DNA from: JAJFUI01 sp039698035
GTDB taxonomy: Bacteria; Planctomycetota; Planctomycetia; Pirellulales; Thermoguttaceae
DNA length: 64,000 nucleotides
NCBI GenBank assembly: GCA_039698035.1
Contig: JBDKSW010000001.1
Span: 67,368-131,367 of the forward strand
Reading direction: 5' to 3'
Both the position numbers and the translations under genes were made by a program. Positions 45,671 to 55,676 of this stretch are shown here, piece by piece (the first letter of the stretch is position 1; every line of letters starts with the position of its first letter). Below the pieces are notes generated by a model. It worked only from the letters and a program-made list of their open reading frames with translations. It was not told the origin of the DNA and did no database searches.

Positions 45671-48298
45671 TTACGCCTGCGGTTCCTTCGTCTTCAACAA
45701 CCATCCGCGACCAACAAGGACCAGAAAGACTGCCATGATGGCGAAAGCAATCAAAGCTGGTGAGTTGCGCTGCGGCATCTTCATTGTAGCGCCAGTGGGC
45801 AACGCCGCAGGGACCTTCACTTGTTTCGCGTTGATGTCGAACAGCAGTTGAACCTTATCGTTGTCATCGCTGCCGAGTTTCTCTTTAGCAACAGAGCCTA
45901 GAATTGTGTCTTTCGCGGCTTGATAGGTCTTGTTCCCGGGCAGGTTGAGGACCATGCCCTTGGGTACAGGAATATACTTGCGAAGCTGCGATTCATTGAG
46001 GCCGCGAATCTCACGTGTCAGGTCGTCAATGCGGATTTCCGTTGGCGTCCGTTGGTCTTTCGCTTGACGCTGCAAGTCGCGTTTTTCGGGAGCGATCTCG
46101 TCAAAGGCCAACGTGTGACACTGGGCATCGAAGGAGACGCCGAGTGGCGCTGGCAACGTGTGGTATTGCCAAGTGGCCATCTTTTGGGTCACCACGATGG
46201 GCGCGAAGACTAAGAAGTTGATTAGGACCGCGCCGATCGTGCCGCCAGCGATGTATCCGGTCGAGAACAGCGCGCCTGGGCTCATCTCAGTTTCAAGCTC
46301 CGACGCCGGTTTGGCACTCTTTTTGGCGGCCATACGTTCGACAATGTACCGGACGAGACCACCCATAAAAATCGGCGTCGTTGAACTGAACGGTAGATAG
46401 ACACCGACCGCAAATGGCAACGATCGGATATCACAAAGTTCGAGGACGATCGCTGTGATAACGCCAAAGCCGACCAGAATCCATGGCAACTTCTGATCTA
46501 GGATTCCTTGCGTAATCAGCGCGAACAACTGCGCCTGGGGCGGATTGTATCGTGGGACCTCGGTTCCGTCGTCCGTATGCGTCAGCCGCCCACCAATAGC
46601 CGGATCGATTAAGCAAAGGACATGCCCCGCGTCATCGATAAGATATTTGCCTGGCGTAACACCCTCGGGGTTCCCTTGAACAGGGTGCCAAACGAGGTAG
46701 GACTTGCCGTTGCTCGGGTCTGTCTCACGGACCCCCGCCTGTTTGAGGGCCTCCAGATTGGCGGGGCCTCTCTTCGGCAAATTTTCAGGGAGCCTTGAGT
46801 AGACCGTTCCACCAGCGTTCAGGGCCAGGAGCGTTCCGCCAATCACCAAGGCCGACGTAAGCGATCCGATCAAGATCGCCCACTGCTGCCAGCGGGGCGT
46901 GGCTCCGATCAGGAAGCCCGTCTTCAGTGTCTGAGCGTTTGTACCGCCGTTGGACGACGCAATACAGACCACGGCGGCGACCGATAGAGCGATCAATTGG
47001 TCCTTTTGGGTCGTCAAGCCCGCCACCAAGAAGATCAAGCAAGTCAGGAGCAGCGTGGCGACGGTCATGCCAGAAATCGGGTTGCTTGACGATCCGATTT
47101 CGCCAGTAAGTCGTGCGGAAACAACGACAAATAGAAAACCAAAAACCACAATCAACAGCGCCGCAGCGAGTGCAATCAGTAGTGATCGCCACGCTAGACT
47201 GCCGCCGCCTTGCGGGTCAAATACCAAGAATGCCCAAATACCGGCGATCAGGAAAAGGCAGCCGAGAAAAACCGTTCGCATCGACATGTCCTGGTTGGTG
47301 CGCAGCAGCTGTTTGCCAACGCCACCGACGGATGATCGCATGTCACGAAGGCCAGCATAGATCGAGGAGATGATCAGCGGCAGCGTACGGAACATACTGA
47401 TGATGCCACCGGCCGCGACGGCGCCGGCGCCGATAAACAGCACGTAAGAGTCTCGCAACTCCTTCGCGCTCATGTTGCGAATCAGCCCCTCGGTGGCCGT
47501 GGCAGGCGCCAACGGGCTGTTGAGTTGATCGCCGAAATACATGATCATCGGGCAGAACACCAGCCATGAGAGGATGCCGCCAGCGATGATGATGCAGCAA
47601 GAGCGGGTACCGATGATGTATCCAACTCCGAGCAGCGCTGGGTTGACATCCATCGCGGGCGTCGCCCCCTTGAGCCAAGTCAAAGGTCGTGCAACGGTGT
47701 CCTTCCACAACTTCATTCCCAGACTTAGGAACTGATAGACGAACGCGAGTCCGAAGCCAACGAAGACCGTTTTGGCCGTTGCGCCTCCCGTTTCACCGAT
47801 CTTCAGCACGTCGGCGCAGGCCGTGCCCTCGGGATACTTCAGCACACCGTGTTGCTTGACGCAGAACGCCCGGCGAAGTGGGATCATCATCAGAACGCCG
47901 AGCAGGCCGCCCAGGACCGAGACAACCATCACCCGGGTCCATTCCATCTCGAACCCGAGGATCATCACGGCCGGCATCGTAATACCGACACCGAAGGCGA
48001 TCGACTCGCCGGCGGAACCGGTCGTTTGGACGATGTTGTTTTCCAAGATGGTCGCGCGACGGATGCCGAACGCGCGTGAAAACGCCCGGAAGAGTGTGAT
48101 AGCCAACACGGCGACGGGAATTGACGCCGAAACGGTCATGCCAACCTTCATGACCAGATACAGGGACGAAGCGCCGAAGACGACCCCGAGCATTGCTCCA
48201 ACCAGCACGGCCGACCAGGTGAACTCCGGCAGATTGCTGTTCGCGGGGACGTATGGCTGGAAGGCAGGTGTGGAGTCGGGAGCGTCGTTGTTGGCCAT
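45671..48298 (-). CDS. OPT-family oligopeptide transporter
   Basis: This 875-residue protein has about 14-16 membrane helices and typical OPT features: PEFTWSAVLVGAMLGVVFGA at the first helix, the KYPEGTACADVLK loop, and the GEIGSSSNPISGMTVATLL motif with NPxxG. OPT proteins move small peptides or metal-siderophore complexes with protons. The gene is somewhat more A+T-rich than its neighbours. A soluble loop of about 140 residues lies before the final helix. It is divergent from the HExxH peptidase gene, so peptide use could link the two, which is only suggestive. Confidence 0.93.
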   Translation of the reverse strand: MANNDAPDSTPAFQPYVPANSNLPEFTWSAVLVGAMLGVVFGASSLYLVMKVGMTVSASIPVAVLAITLFRAFSRAFGIRRATILENNIVQTTGSAGESIAFGVGITMPAVMILGFEMEWTRVMVVSVLGGLLGVLMMIPLRRAFCVKQHGVLKYPEGTACADVLKIGETGGATAKTVFVGFGLAFVYQFLSLGMKLWKDTVARPLTWLKGATPAMDVNPALLGVGYIIGTRSCCIIIAGGILSWLVFCPMIMYFGDQLNSPLAPATATEGLIRNMSAKELRDSYVLFIGAGAVAAGGIISMFRTLPLIISSIYAGLRDMRSSVGGVGKQLLRTNQDMSMRTVFLGCLFLIAGIWAFLVFDPQGGGSLAWRSLLIALAAALLIVVFGFLFVVVSARLTGEIGSSSNPISGMTVATLLLTCLIFLVAGLTTQKDQLIALSVAAVVCIASSNGGTNAQTLKTGFLIGATPRWQQWAILIGSLTSALVIGGTLLALNAGGTVYSRLPENLPKRGPANLEALKQAGVRETDPSNGKSYLVWHPVQGNPEGVTPGKYLIDDAGHVLCLIDPAIGGRLTHTDDGTEVPRYNPPQAQLFALITQGILDQKLPWILVGFGVITAIVLELCDIRSLPFAVGVYLPFSSTTPIFMGGLVRYIVERMAAKKSAKPASELETEMSPGALFSTGYIAGGTIGAVLINFLVFAPIVVTQKMATWQYHTLPAPLGVSFDAQCHTLAFDEIAPEKRDLQRQAKDQRTPTEIRIDDLTREIRGLNESQLRKYIPVPKGMVLNLPGNKTYQAAKDTILGSVAKEKLGSDDNDKVQLLFDINAKQVKVPAALPTGATMKMPQRNSPALIAFAIMAVFLVLVGRGWLLKTKEPQA

Positions 48299-48532
48299 GG
48301 CGACAGTCCGGTTGGGTGATGGAAAGGGGAAACCGGCAGTCTACCGAAGTTCTGAATCGCCCGCAACCCCCGGGCAACGCTGACGCACGGCGGCCCGGTT
48401 GCCTTGTATCGTTCGCCGTCCGACCAGATGGACGTACCCCCGCGCGGCCCGTATAATCGACCGCCTAGCGACTGTCCGGCATGCCTTCAAGGCACGGCCG
48501 AGCAACGAGAAAACGACTCCTGCCCTTTCAAG

Positions 48533-50632
48533 ATGATGACTCAAAACAATTTTCGAGGCTTGATTCTGATGCTTTCGATGTCGGCCGCATTGTCGCTGCA
48601 AGCGTTGGCAAACGGCGCGGAGACCGCCGCGCCGCTTGCGTGGTTCCACGACTCCGCCGCGAAACTTGAAACGGAGCTGATCGGCAAGTACGGCGAGGCC
48701 CAGCGAGGCCGTGTGAAGCGAGGGCTGCAACAGTTGGGCCAATTCTGGCGCAGCGACGACGGCGACGCGACCGTGTTCGAGGCGTTCGTCCGCGACAATT
48801 TTGCCGGCGACCAGGCGACGCTCGACACGGTTTACGAGCGGTTTCGCCGGCTGCTCGAAAAGCTCGGCGGCCAACTGGCCGACATGCGCTACGAGCTTCG
48901 CCGCCACGCGGACTTGGAACTCGGGCCCGTGTTGCCGATGGACGAAATGGCGGCCGGCTATGACGCCAGTGCCCATCTGACCGACGACTTTTTCGCCAAC
49001 AAGCTGGCCTTTGTCGTTCTGCTCAATTTTCCCATGACGACGCTCGAAGAACGGCTGGCCGAGGGCGAGAAGTGGTCGCGCCGTCAGTGGGGCGAGGCCC
49101 GGTTGGCCGAACGCTTCTCGAAGCGGGTGCCGGCCGACGTGCTTCAAGCGACCTCGCAGGCTCAGTCGGCCGCCGAGGTGTACATCAGCCAATACCGAAT
49201 CTGCATGCACCACCTGCTGGACGCCGAGGGACGCCGGCTGTTTCCGCCGAAGATGTGGTTGGTCGCCCATTGGAACCTGCGCGACGAGATCAAGGCGCAG
49301 TATGCGGCCGGCGCGGACGGATTGCCGAAGCAGCGGATGATTCAGCGGGTCATGGAGCGGATCGTGGACCAATCGATTCCCCAGGCGGTCATCAACAACC
49401 CCCAGGTGGACTGGAGCCCGGTTTCCAACGAGGTGAAGCCGTCCACGGTCGATGATCTGGGCCGTCCGGCCCCCCAGGGGCTGAAGGTAACGGCCGCGGC
49501 CGAGCCGAACACCCGGTATGCGAAGCTGCTGGCCATCTTCCGCGCCAACCGGCGGGTCGATCCGTACTCGCCAACCGCGCCGACGCTGATCGCACGGCGG
49601 TTCGAGGAAGATCGCCAGATGAGCGAGTTGCGGGTGAAGGCCATGCTGGAACAAGTGCTCGCGTCGCCGCAGTTCGCCGCGACGGGACGATTGATCGAAA
49701 AGCGGCTGGGACGCCCGTTGGAGCCGTTCGACATTTGGTACGACGGTTTTCGGCCTCGTCCGGCCGGCGGCGAGACACAGCTCGACGCAATGGTTCGCAA
49801 GCGTTACCCGACCGCCGACGCCTACCGGGCTGACATTCCCAGCCTGCTGGTGAAGCTCGGTTTCCAGCCCGACCGCGCGGCATACCTTGGCACGATGATC
49901 GAGGTCGAGTCGGCTCGCGGGGCCGGTCACGCCGTGCCAGGCGAGATGCGTGGCCAGAAGGTGCGACTTCGCACGCACATCGAGCCCACCGGCATGGATT
50001 TCAAGAGCTTCAACGTAGCCCTGCACGAGATGGGGCACAACATCGAGCAGACGTTCTCGATGAACCAGGTGGACGACACGCTGCTGGCCCGCGTTCCGAA
50101 CACGGCCTTTACCGAGGGCTTGGCAATGGTCGTGCAGGGACATGATCTCGAAATGCTCGGGGCCGTGGCCGATGCTCACGCCGAAGCGCGCAAGACGCTG
50201 AACGACCTTTGGGCGACGGCCGAGATTTCCGGCGTGGCTCTGGTCGATATGGCCGTGTGGCACTGGATGTACGAACATCCCGAAGCCACGCCAGCCGAGC
50301 TCAAGGCGGCCACGCTCGACTTGGCCCGGCAAGTCTGGAACCGGTTCTACGCGCCTGTTTTTCATTGCAAGGATGTGACGCTGCTGGCCGTCTACTCGCA
50401 CTTGGTTTGCGAGGTGCTCTACCTGCCTGACTACCCGGTGGGTCACATGATCGGCTTCCAGCTCGAAGAGCAGATGAAGAAGGCAGGCCGGTTCGGCGAC
50501 GAGTTTGAACGGATGACCCGTTTTGGAAACGTCACGCCAGATCAGTGGATGAAGAATGCGACCGGCGCCCCGGTCGGCGCGGACGCATTGCTGCGAGCCG
50601 CCGAACGGGCGCTGGCGGAGATGGCCGGATAA
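48533..50632 (+). CDS. exported HExxH metallopeptidase
   Basis: This 699-residue protein starts with a signal peptide (about 1-27). The zinc site is HEMGH (498-502) with a candidate third ligand Glu528 in TEGLAM, a gluzincin-like arrangement similar to M3 thimet peptidases; the overall sequence is not typical M3. The N-terminal 450 residues are mostly helical and bear FDIWYDGFRPRP, which recurs in planctomycete peptidases. Exported location plus a divergent OPT transporter suggests peptide breakdown. The Shine-Dalgarno is weak, and the second ATG (48536) is equally possible as start. Confidence 0.8.
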   Translation: MMTQNNFRGLILMLSMSAALSLQALANGAETAAPLAWFHDSAAKLETELIGKYGEAQRGRVKRGLQQLGQFWRSDDGDATVFEAFVRDNFAGDQATLDTVYERFRRLLEKLGGQLADMRYELRRHADLELGPVLPMDEMAAGYDASAHLTDDFFANKLAFVVLLNFPMTTLEERLAEGEKWSRRQWGEARLAERFSKRVPADVLQATSQAQSAAEVYISQYRICMHHLLDAEGRRLFPPKMWLVAHWNLRDEIKAQYAAGADGLPKQRMIQRVMERIVDQSIPQAVINNPQVDWSPVSNEVKPSTVDDLGRPAPQGLKVTAAAEPNTRYAKLLAIFRANRRVDPYSPTAPTLIARRFEEDRQMSELRVKAMLEQVLASPQFAATGRLIEKRLGRPLEPFDIWYDGFRPRPAGGETQLDAMVRKRYPTADAYRADIPSLLVKLGFQPDRAAYLGTMIEVESARGAGHAVPGEMRGQKVRLRTHIEPTGMDFKSFNVALHEMGHNIEQTFSMNQVDDTLLARVPNTAFTEGLAMVVQGHDLEMLGAVADAHAEARKTLNDLWATAEISGVALVDMAVWHWMYEHPEATPAELKAATLDLARQVWNRFYAPVFHCKDVTLLAVYSHLVCEVLYLPDYPVGHMIGFQLEEQMKKAGRFGDEFERMTRFGNVTPDQWMKNATGAPVGADALLRAAERALAEMAG

Positions 50633-50746
50633 GCCGACTAATCGGTCTGTTCGTGGGCGATTTACCGTCCTTGCGAGGTCCCGAGCCCCTCATGGGTGCT
50701 GGCATTGCCAGTTTCCAAACGTTTTTGTAGGGGCTATGATAGCGGT

Positions 50747-51565
50747 ATGCGAACCCCATTCCTCGGCGTGTTGACGTTGGCCCTTTTTTGCCCGGGGGTG
50801 CTATCGGCCGTGGCCGGAGAGCCGGATTTCTCACCCCGACTCCATCCCTGGGGGCGATTCGAGCCCGGGGCATGGAAGGTCGTTCGCGTGTTGACGGAGA
50901 CCCTCGACGACCGAGGGCAAGTCGTCAGCACAAGCACGGCCGACACTCGCACCACGCTCCTCGATCTGGACGATGACGGCGTCACGCTCGAAGTGCATGC
51001 CTGCGTCGAAGTGGCCGGCAAGCGTTTTCAGGCCGAGCCGCAAACCGTCAAGCAAGGTTTTCACGGCGAAGCGACCACGGCCGCTCCCAATCAGGGCGAT
51101 CCGGCGGACGGTCAAGTTCTTGTCGAGAACCGAAAGGTTGGCTGCAAGGTCTATCGGTTCGAGGCCGCCGGTCTTCAGGAGAAAACGACTTTCAACCTCT
51201 ATTGTTCGATGGGGCTGTTCCCCTACGTTCTCAAACGAGAGTGCGTCACCACGACGCCGGACGGCAAGACCGTGCTGAGCGAGACGGGCGTCGAGCTGGT
51301 TGCCACGGAGATGCCTGTGCGGCTTCGCGGCGAAACCCGCAACGGCAGCTACGTGAAGACGGTCCACAAGAACTCGAAGGGGACGGTCACGACGCTGGCC
51401 GTGTTGCTGCCGGACGTGCCGGGCGGAATCGTCAGCCACACCAGCAAGGAAGTCGATACGAACGGTCGCGTCGTGCGCCGCAGCACGCTGGAGCTGCTCG
51501 ATTACAAGGCCGAAGGCGACCATGGCGCGAATCGCCGTCGCTCCTCGCGTCGCGGCAAGCCGTGA
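50747..51565 (+). CDS. secreted protein of unknown function
   Basis: This 272-residue protein begins with a signal peptide (LGVLTLALFCPGVLSAVAG). The mature part is beta-rich with WGRFEPGAWKVVRVLTETL and repeated VTLEV/VELVATEM strands, and it ends in a basic RRRSSRRGKP tail. I recognise no domain. It follows the peptidase gene by 114 bp on the same strand and is convergent with the sensor kinase gene. Probably periplasmic. Confidence 0.75.
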   Translation: MRTPFLGVLTLALFCPGVLSAVAGEPDFSPRLHPWGRFEPGAWKVVRVLTETLDDRGQVVSTSTADTRTTLLDLDDDGVTLEVHACVEVAGKRFQAEPQTVKQGFHGEATTAAPNQGDPADGQVLVENRKVGCKVYRFEAAGLQEKTTFNLYCSMGLFPYVLKRECVTTTPDGKTVLSETGVELVATEMPVRLRGETRNGSYVKTVHKNSKGTVTTLAVLLPDVPGGIVSHTSKEVDTNGRVVRRSTLELLDYKAEGDHGANRRRSSRRGKP

Positions 51566-51580
51566 TGGCCGGCGGCGGGC

Positions 51581-52876
51581 TTACTCATTGCCTGCCAGGT
51601 GTGTTGGCTGGATGGCCGGGTTCAGCACGACGGTGAACGTGGTGCCTTGGCCCAGGGCGCTGCGGACTTCAATCCGGCCGCCCATTTCGGAAATCAGCAT
51701 TCGGCAGAGTCCCAGTCCGAGGCCCGTGCCGCCGCTTTCGGCACGCGTGGTGAAGAACGGTTCGAAGATTCGCTCGAGGTTGACTCGCGGGATGCCAATG
51801 CCCGTATCGCTCACGTCAATGGCGATCGACGATAGCTGGTCGTCGTCTCGCCTTCCGAGGGCGTAGGTTCGCAGGGCCAAGACGCCGCCGCGAGGCATGG
51901 CATTCAGGGCGTTCGTGCAGAGATTGAAGAGGACCTCCTGCAATGTGTAAGGGTCGCCCTGTGCCTCGGCCACCACGCCCAACTCCTTTTCGATACGGAC
52001 GTTTCCGTCGCCGGGTCCGAGCACTTCGAGCGTTGCGGCCACCGCTTGGTTGACATCGGTGCTTTGCAGGGTGATGCCTCGGGGCCGGGCGAACGCCTGG
52101 ACACGCTTGGCCGTCCGCTCGATGCGGTCGAGCGCCTCGCCCATCAGTTGGACGTACTCGGTCAGATGAGGGTCGTCGCGAACGCCCTCGCCGATGCGCC
52201 GCAGACAATTTTGCACGCCGTCCAACGGGTTGGCGATTTGATGAGCGATGCCGGCCACCAACTGCCCGATCCCGAGCATCTTCTCCTTTTGCCGCAATTC
52301 GGCGTGAGCCCGGTCGACGTAGCGACGGATCGACGTGGTAAAATATGCGGCCATCCAAAGCGCGCTGGAGAATGCGACGAAGATACCGAGTAATTCAAGG
52401 CGGTCTGGCAGCGGGGCAGGCTGCCTGTCGAACCACACCGGATGCGACGGAATCCACTGCAAATACAGCAGCAACATGACGCCGCCAACCATGGCGGTGG
52501 ACAAGCCGGCGAAGAAGTACGGCGTGCGCCCGCGGAGATACATGCCGGCAATGATCATATGAAATACGAAGTAAAACAGGAACGGGTTCCGCGGCAGATC
52601 GGAGTAATAGAGCAGCAGGGTCAGCGCGATGAGGTCGAACAAGACCTGGCAGAAGATGTTCCGCTCGACGTTGCCTTCGCTGCCGTTCGCACGGCGCTGG
52701 AACCAATAGAAAAGAAGATTGTAGGCGACCATGCCCGCCGTAATCAGGTACATTGGCCTGGGGTTGACGACGATTCCCAGCACCGAGGACGTGAGCCACG
52801 TGACAGCCAGCACGGCCGCGCAGGCCAGCCATCGGAGCGAAACCAACCACCGTGCGCCTTCGGGCGGTAATCTCAT
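51581..52876 (-). CDS. membrane sensor histidine kinase
   Basis: This 431-residue kinase has about five or six N-terminal membrane helices (residues 15-185) forming a membrane-embedded sensor. A HisKA helix follows with the phospho-acceptor His in GIAHQIANPLDGVQN, then a HATPase domain with LFNLCTNALNAM (N box), DVSDTGIGIP, FEPFFTT and GTGLGLGLC. The H-box reads HQIANPL instead of the common HEI(R/N)NPL. No receiver domain or adjacent regulator is seen. ATG 52876 is preferred; a TTG 15 bases upstream is possible. Confidence 0.92.
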   Translation of the reverse strand: MRLPPEGARWLVSLRWLACAAVLAVTWLTSSVLGIVVNPRPMYLITAGMVAYNLLFYWFQRRANGSEGNVERNIFCQVLFDLIALTLLLYYSDLPRNPFLFYFVFHMIIAGMYLRGRTPYFFAGLSTAMVGGVMLLLYLQWIPSHPVWFDRQPAPLPDRLELLGIFVAFSSALWMAAYFTTSIRRYVDRAHAELRQKEKMLGIGQLVAGIAHQIANPLDGVQNCLRRIGEGVRDDPHLTEYVQLMGEALDRIERTAKRVQAFARPRGITLQSTDVNQAVAATLEVLGPGDGNVRIEKELGVVAEAQGDPYTLQEVLFNLCTNALNAMPRGGVLALRTYALGRRDDDQLSSIAIDVSDTGIGIPRVNLERIFEPFFTTRAESGGTGLGLGLCRMLISEMGGRIEVRSALGQGTTFTVVLNPAIQPTHLAGNE

Positions 52877-53177
52877 GGCAAGTCGCCGCAATGGGCGGAA
52901 TTCCTAGAAATCTTCCAAGGCCGAACGCCATTGTAGGCTTGGCGTCCCTGGCAAACAACCGGACGGCGATTCGCGGCCGAACATCCCCATTTCCAGTGTG
53001 GCCAGCGCCGGATGGCGGGCCGAGTCCTTGCGCACGCCCCGTTTGACCGAAGTCGCCATAACCTTGACACTCCCCGGCCAGCGAAGATACTGAAAAGTGG
53101 CGATTCGTGGAGACGTGCCCAACTCGCTTCAGCGATGGGCGTCCAAACCCACCTGGAACAACCGTTCGGACGGACAG
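52877..53177. other. divergent intergenic region
   Basis: This 301-bp gap separates the divergent sensor kinase and the TMTC-like gene. The downstream frame is open through part of it (from 53097), but no better start than ATG 53178 is seen. I find no convincing hairpin, repeat or small gene; it presumably carries both promoters. Confidence 0.5.
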
Positions 53178-55634
53178 ATGGCAAACACAACTGGACCAAT
53201 CGGGGGCGACGCGAGCTTGGTGGAGAGCCGGGGCCAGACGACCGCCGATCGACGATCGAAAGACACGTACAAGGTGTTGGCCGTCTGTGTGTTTCTTTTG
53301 CTGATCGTCGGCCTAGTGTTCGGCGAAACGGTCCAATTCTCGTTCGTCAACTTCGACGACAACGAATACATTACCAGCAACCCGGTGGTCAAGAAGGGCC
53401 TGACGAGGGCGGGGCTGACCTGGGCGTTCACAACCGTCCATGCTCGCAACTGGCACCCGCTCACCTGGCTCTCTCATATGCTCGACTGCGAGGTCTACGG
53501 CCTGTGGGCCGGCGGTCATCATCTGACCAACGTACTGCTTCATGCCGCGAACGCCATTCTGTTGTTTCTCGTGCTGCGGCGAATGACCGGAACCCTTTGG
53601 CCTGCCGCGTTCGTGGCCGCCGTGTTCGCCGTGCATCCCTTGCGAGCCGAGTCGGTGGCTTGGGTTTCCGAGCGGAAGGACGTCCTCAGCGGGCTGTTTT
53701 TCCTGCTGACCCTCGGCGCGTATACGGGCTACGTCCACTGCCGCTCGCTGCCCACCGTGAACCGCTTGCATCGGAATCTCTGGTATGTGGCCGTCGTCGT
53801 GCTCTTTGCCATGGGACTGCTGGCAAAGCCGATGCTCGTCACGCTGCCTTTTGTGCTGCTATTGCTGGACTATTGGCCGCTGGGTCGCATGGCTGAGTTG
53901 AGCCGTCGCTCGGCGTTCCGAAGGCTCGGGACGCTCGTGCTCGAAAAGACGCCGCTGTTTGCTTTGTCGGCTGGCTCGTGCGTGATGACGTCGTTGGCCC
54001 AAACGAAAAGCATGATCTCTCTGGAAGGGCTGTCGGTCGTTGGCCGATTGCAGAACGCCCTGGTCTCGTATGTGGCTTACCTTGGCCTCGCGGCACGACC
54101 GGTCAACTTGGTGCCACTCTACCGTTACCCGATCGAGGGCATCCCCGGCTGGAAGGTGGCTGCAGCGCTGCTTGCGTTGGTTTGCGTGACCGCCGCCGTT
54201 GTGGCCCTTTGGCGCAGGTGTCCGTATCTGTTGGTCGGGTGGCTCTGGTATCTGGGCATGCTGGTGCCGGTGATCGGCGTCGTTCAGGTCGGACGCCAAG
54301 CGATGGCGGATCGCTTCACCTATTTGCCACTCATCGGCATTTATATCGCCGTGGCTTGGGGTGTCGGGCGGGTAACGCAGTTCATGCCTTATCGCAAAGC
54401 GATCATTGTGGTTGGCTCCGCATTGCTGTTGACTGAATTGACAGCGTGCGGATGGCTTCAGGCGTCCATTTGGCGAGATTCACGAACCCTTTGGACCCAT
54501 ACGCTCGCCATTGACGATCGCTGTGTTGCGGCGCACTGCAATCTGGGTTGCGTTCTTCGGGAAGAAAGCCTCGAAAAGGCCTTCGCCCAGTTCCAACGGG
54601 CGATTCAACTCGAGCCGAGCTTTGCCGACGCCCAAAACAATCTCGGATATGCGCTCGTCGAGATGAATCGACCGGAAGAAGCCCTCCCTCATTTTCGGGA
54701 AACGCTGCGGGTCAACCCGGACAGCTATCATGCCCACACCAACATGGGCAACGCTCTGGTCGCCTTAAAACGCTACGACGAGGCCTTCGCGGAATTTGAC
54801 AAAGCACTGGCCATGCAGCCCGAGGACGCAGCAACTCACAACGGTCGGGGGCGGGCCTTTGCTGAACTCGGACGCCTTGACGAGGCCATGGCATGCTATC
54901 GCACGGCATTAGAGTGTGAGCCGAGACTCCTCGATGCCCGCATGAACCTTGCCAGCGCATCGCTCACCAGGGGCCGGCTTGAAGAGGCCGCGACGCAGTA
55001 CCGCGAAGTGTTGAAGTTCGCTCCAAACTATGGTATAGCCCACGGGTTTTTGGGGGTTGTGCTGGGCAAGCAGGGCCGGCTCGACGAGTCGATCGCCGAA
55101 TTTCGGAAGGCGGTTGAATGCAGGCCCGAAAATGCCGACGACCAATACAATCTCGGGTTTGCATTGGCCAGCAAGGGCCAGTTGGAAGAGGCCGTAATAC
55201 GCTACCGCCTCGCGCTGGAACAGCAGCCCGATCATGCCGACGCCCACGCGCGACTCGGCGAAGTGTTGTTCCCGCAGGGCCAGTGGCTGGATGCTGTCAC
55301 TCATTTCCGGATGGCCCTGAAAGCCAAGCCGGATCATGTCGTTGCCTTGAATTGGCTCGCTTGGCTGTTATCAACCTGCCCCGAAAAGAACGTGCGGAAC
55401 GGCAACGAGGCCGTCGAGCTTGCTCAGCGGGCCGTGCGGCTCACCGACGGCAAGCAAGCCGAATCGCTCGACGTCCTGGGCGCCGCCTATGCCGAGACGA
55501 GACGATTCGGAGACGCCCTATCCGCGGCTCGCAAAGCGCTCGACTTGGCCGCCAAGCAACACAACGCGGCCCTGGTGAACGGCATCAAGGGTCGAATCAC
55601 GCTTTACGAAGCAAAGCGGCCGTTTCGTCAGTAA
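53178..55634 (+). CDS. TMTC-like membrane protein with C-terminal TPRs
   Basis: This 818-residue protein joins a multi-spanning membrane half (about ten helices, residues 30-440) to about ten TPRs (about 450-800). The first external loop has FVNFDDNEYITSNP, an acidic pair as in GT-C glycosyltransferases, followed by NWHPLTWLSHMLDCEVYG and AVHPLRAESVAWVSERKD. This layout matches eukaryotic TMTC O-mannosyltransferases and their bacterial relatives. TPR segments include AHCNLGCVLREESLEKA and AQNNLGYALVEMNRPEEA. A lipid-linked sugar transferase role is inferred. Confidence 0.8.
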   Translation: MANTTGPIGGDASLVESRGQTTADRRSKDTYKVLAVCVFLLLIVGLVFGETVQFSFVNFDDNEYITSNPVVKKGLTRAGLTWAFTTVHARNWHPLTWLSHMLDCEVYGLWAGGHHLTNVLLHAANAILLFLVLRRMTGTLWPAAFVAAVFAVHPLRAESVAWVSERKDVLSGLFFLLTLGAYTGYVHCRSLPTVNRLHRNLWYVAVVVLFAMGLLAKPMLVTLPFVLLLLDYWPLGRMAELSRRSAFRRLGTLVLEKTPLFALSAGSCVMTSLAQTKSMISLEGLSVVGRLQNALVSYVAYLGLAARPVNLVPLYRYPIEGIPGWKVAAALLALVCVTAAVVALWRRCPYLLVGWLWYLGMLVPVIGVVQVGRQAMADRFTYLPLIGIYIAVAWGVGRVTQFMPYRKAIIVVGSALLLTELTACGWLQASIWRDSRTLWTHTLAIDDRCVAAHCNLGCVLREESLEKAFAQFQRAIQLEPSFADAQNNLGYALVEMNRPEEALPHFRETLRVNPDSYHAHTNMGNALVALKRYDEAFAEFDKALAMQPEDAATHNGRGRAFAELGRLDEAMACYRTALECEPRLLDARMNLASASLTRGRLEEAATQYREVLKFAPNYGIAHGFLGVVLGKQGRLDESIAEFRKAVECRPENADDQYNLGFALASKGQLEEAVIRYRLALEQQPDHADAHARLGEVLFPQGQWLDAVTHFRMALKAKPDHVVALNWLAWLLSTCPEKNVRNGNEAVELAQRAVRLTDGKQAESLDVLGAAYAETRRFGDALSAARKALDLAAKQHNAALVNGIKGRITLYEAKRPFRQ

Positions 55635-55676
55635 GGAGCGCGGCGATGCGCCGGACCGTCAATCGGCTCGCCCGGT

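Noticed and set aside
48341..50446. A 701-codon minus-strand frame opposite the HExxH peptidase gene.
   Set aside because: Antisense to a gene with signal peptide, HEMGH and proper start; translation has Arg/His/Val-rich shadow composition.
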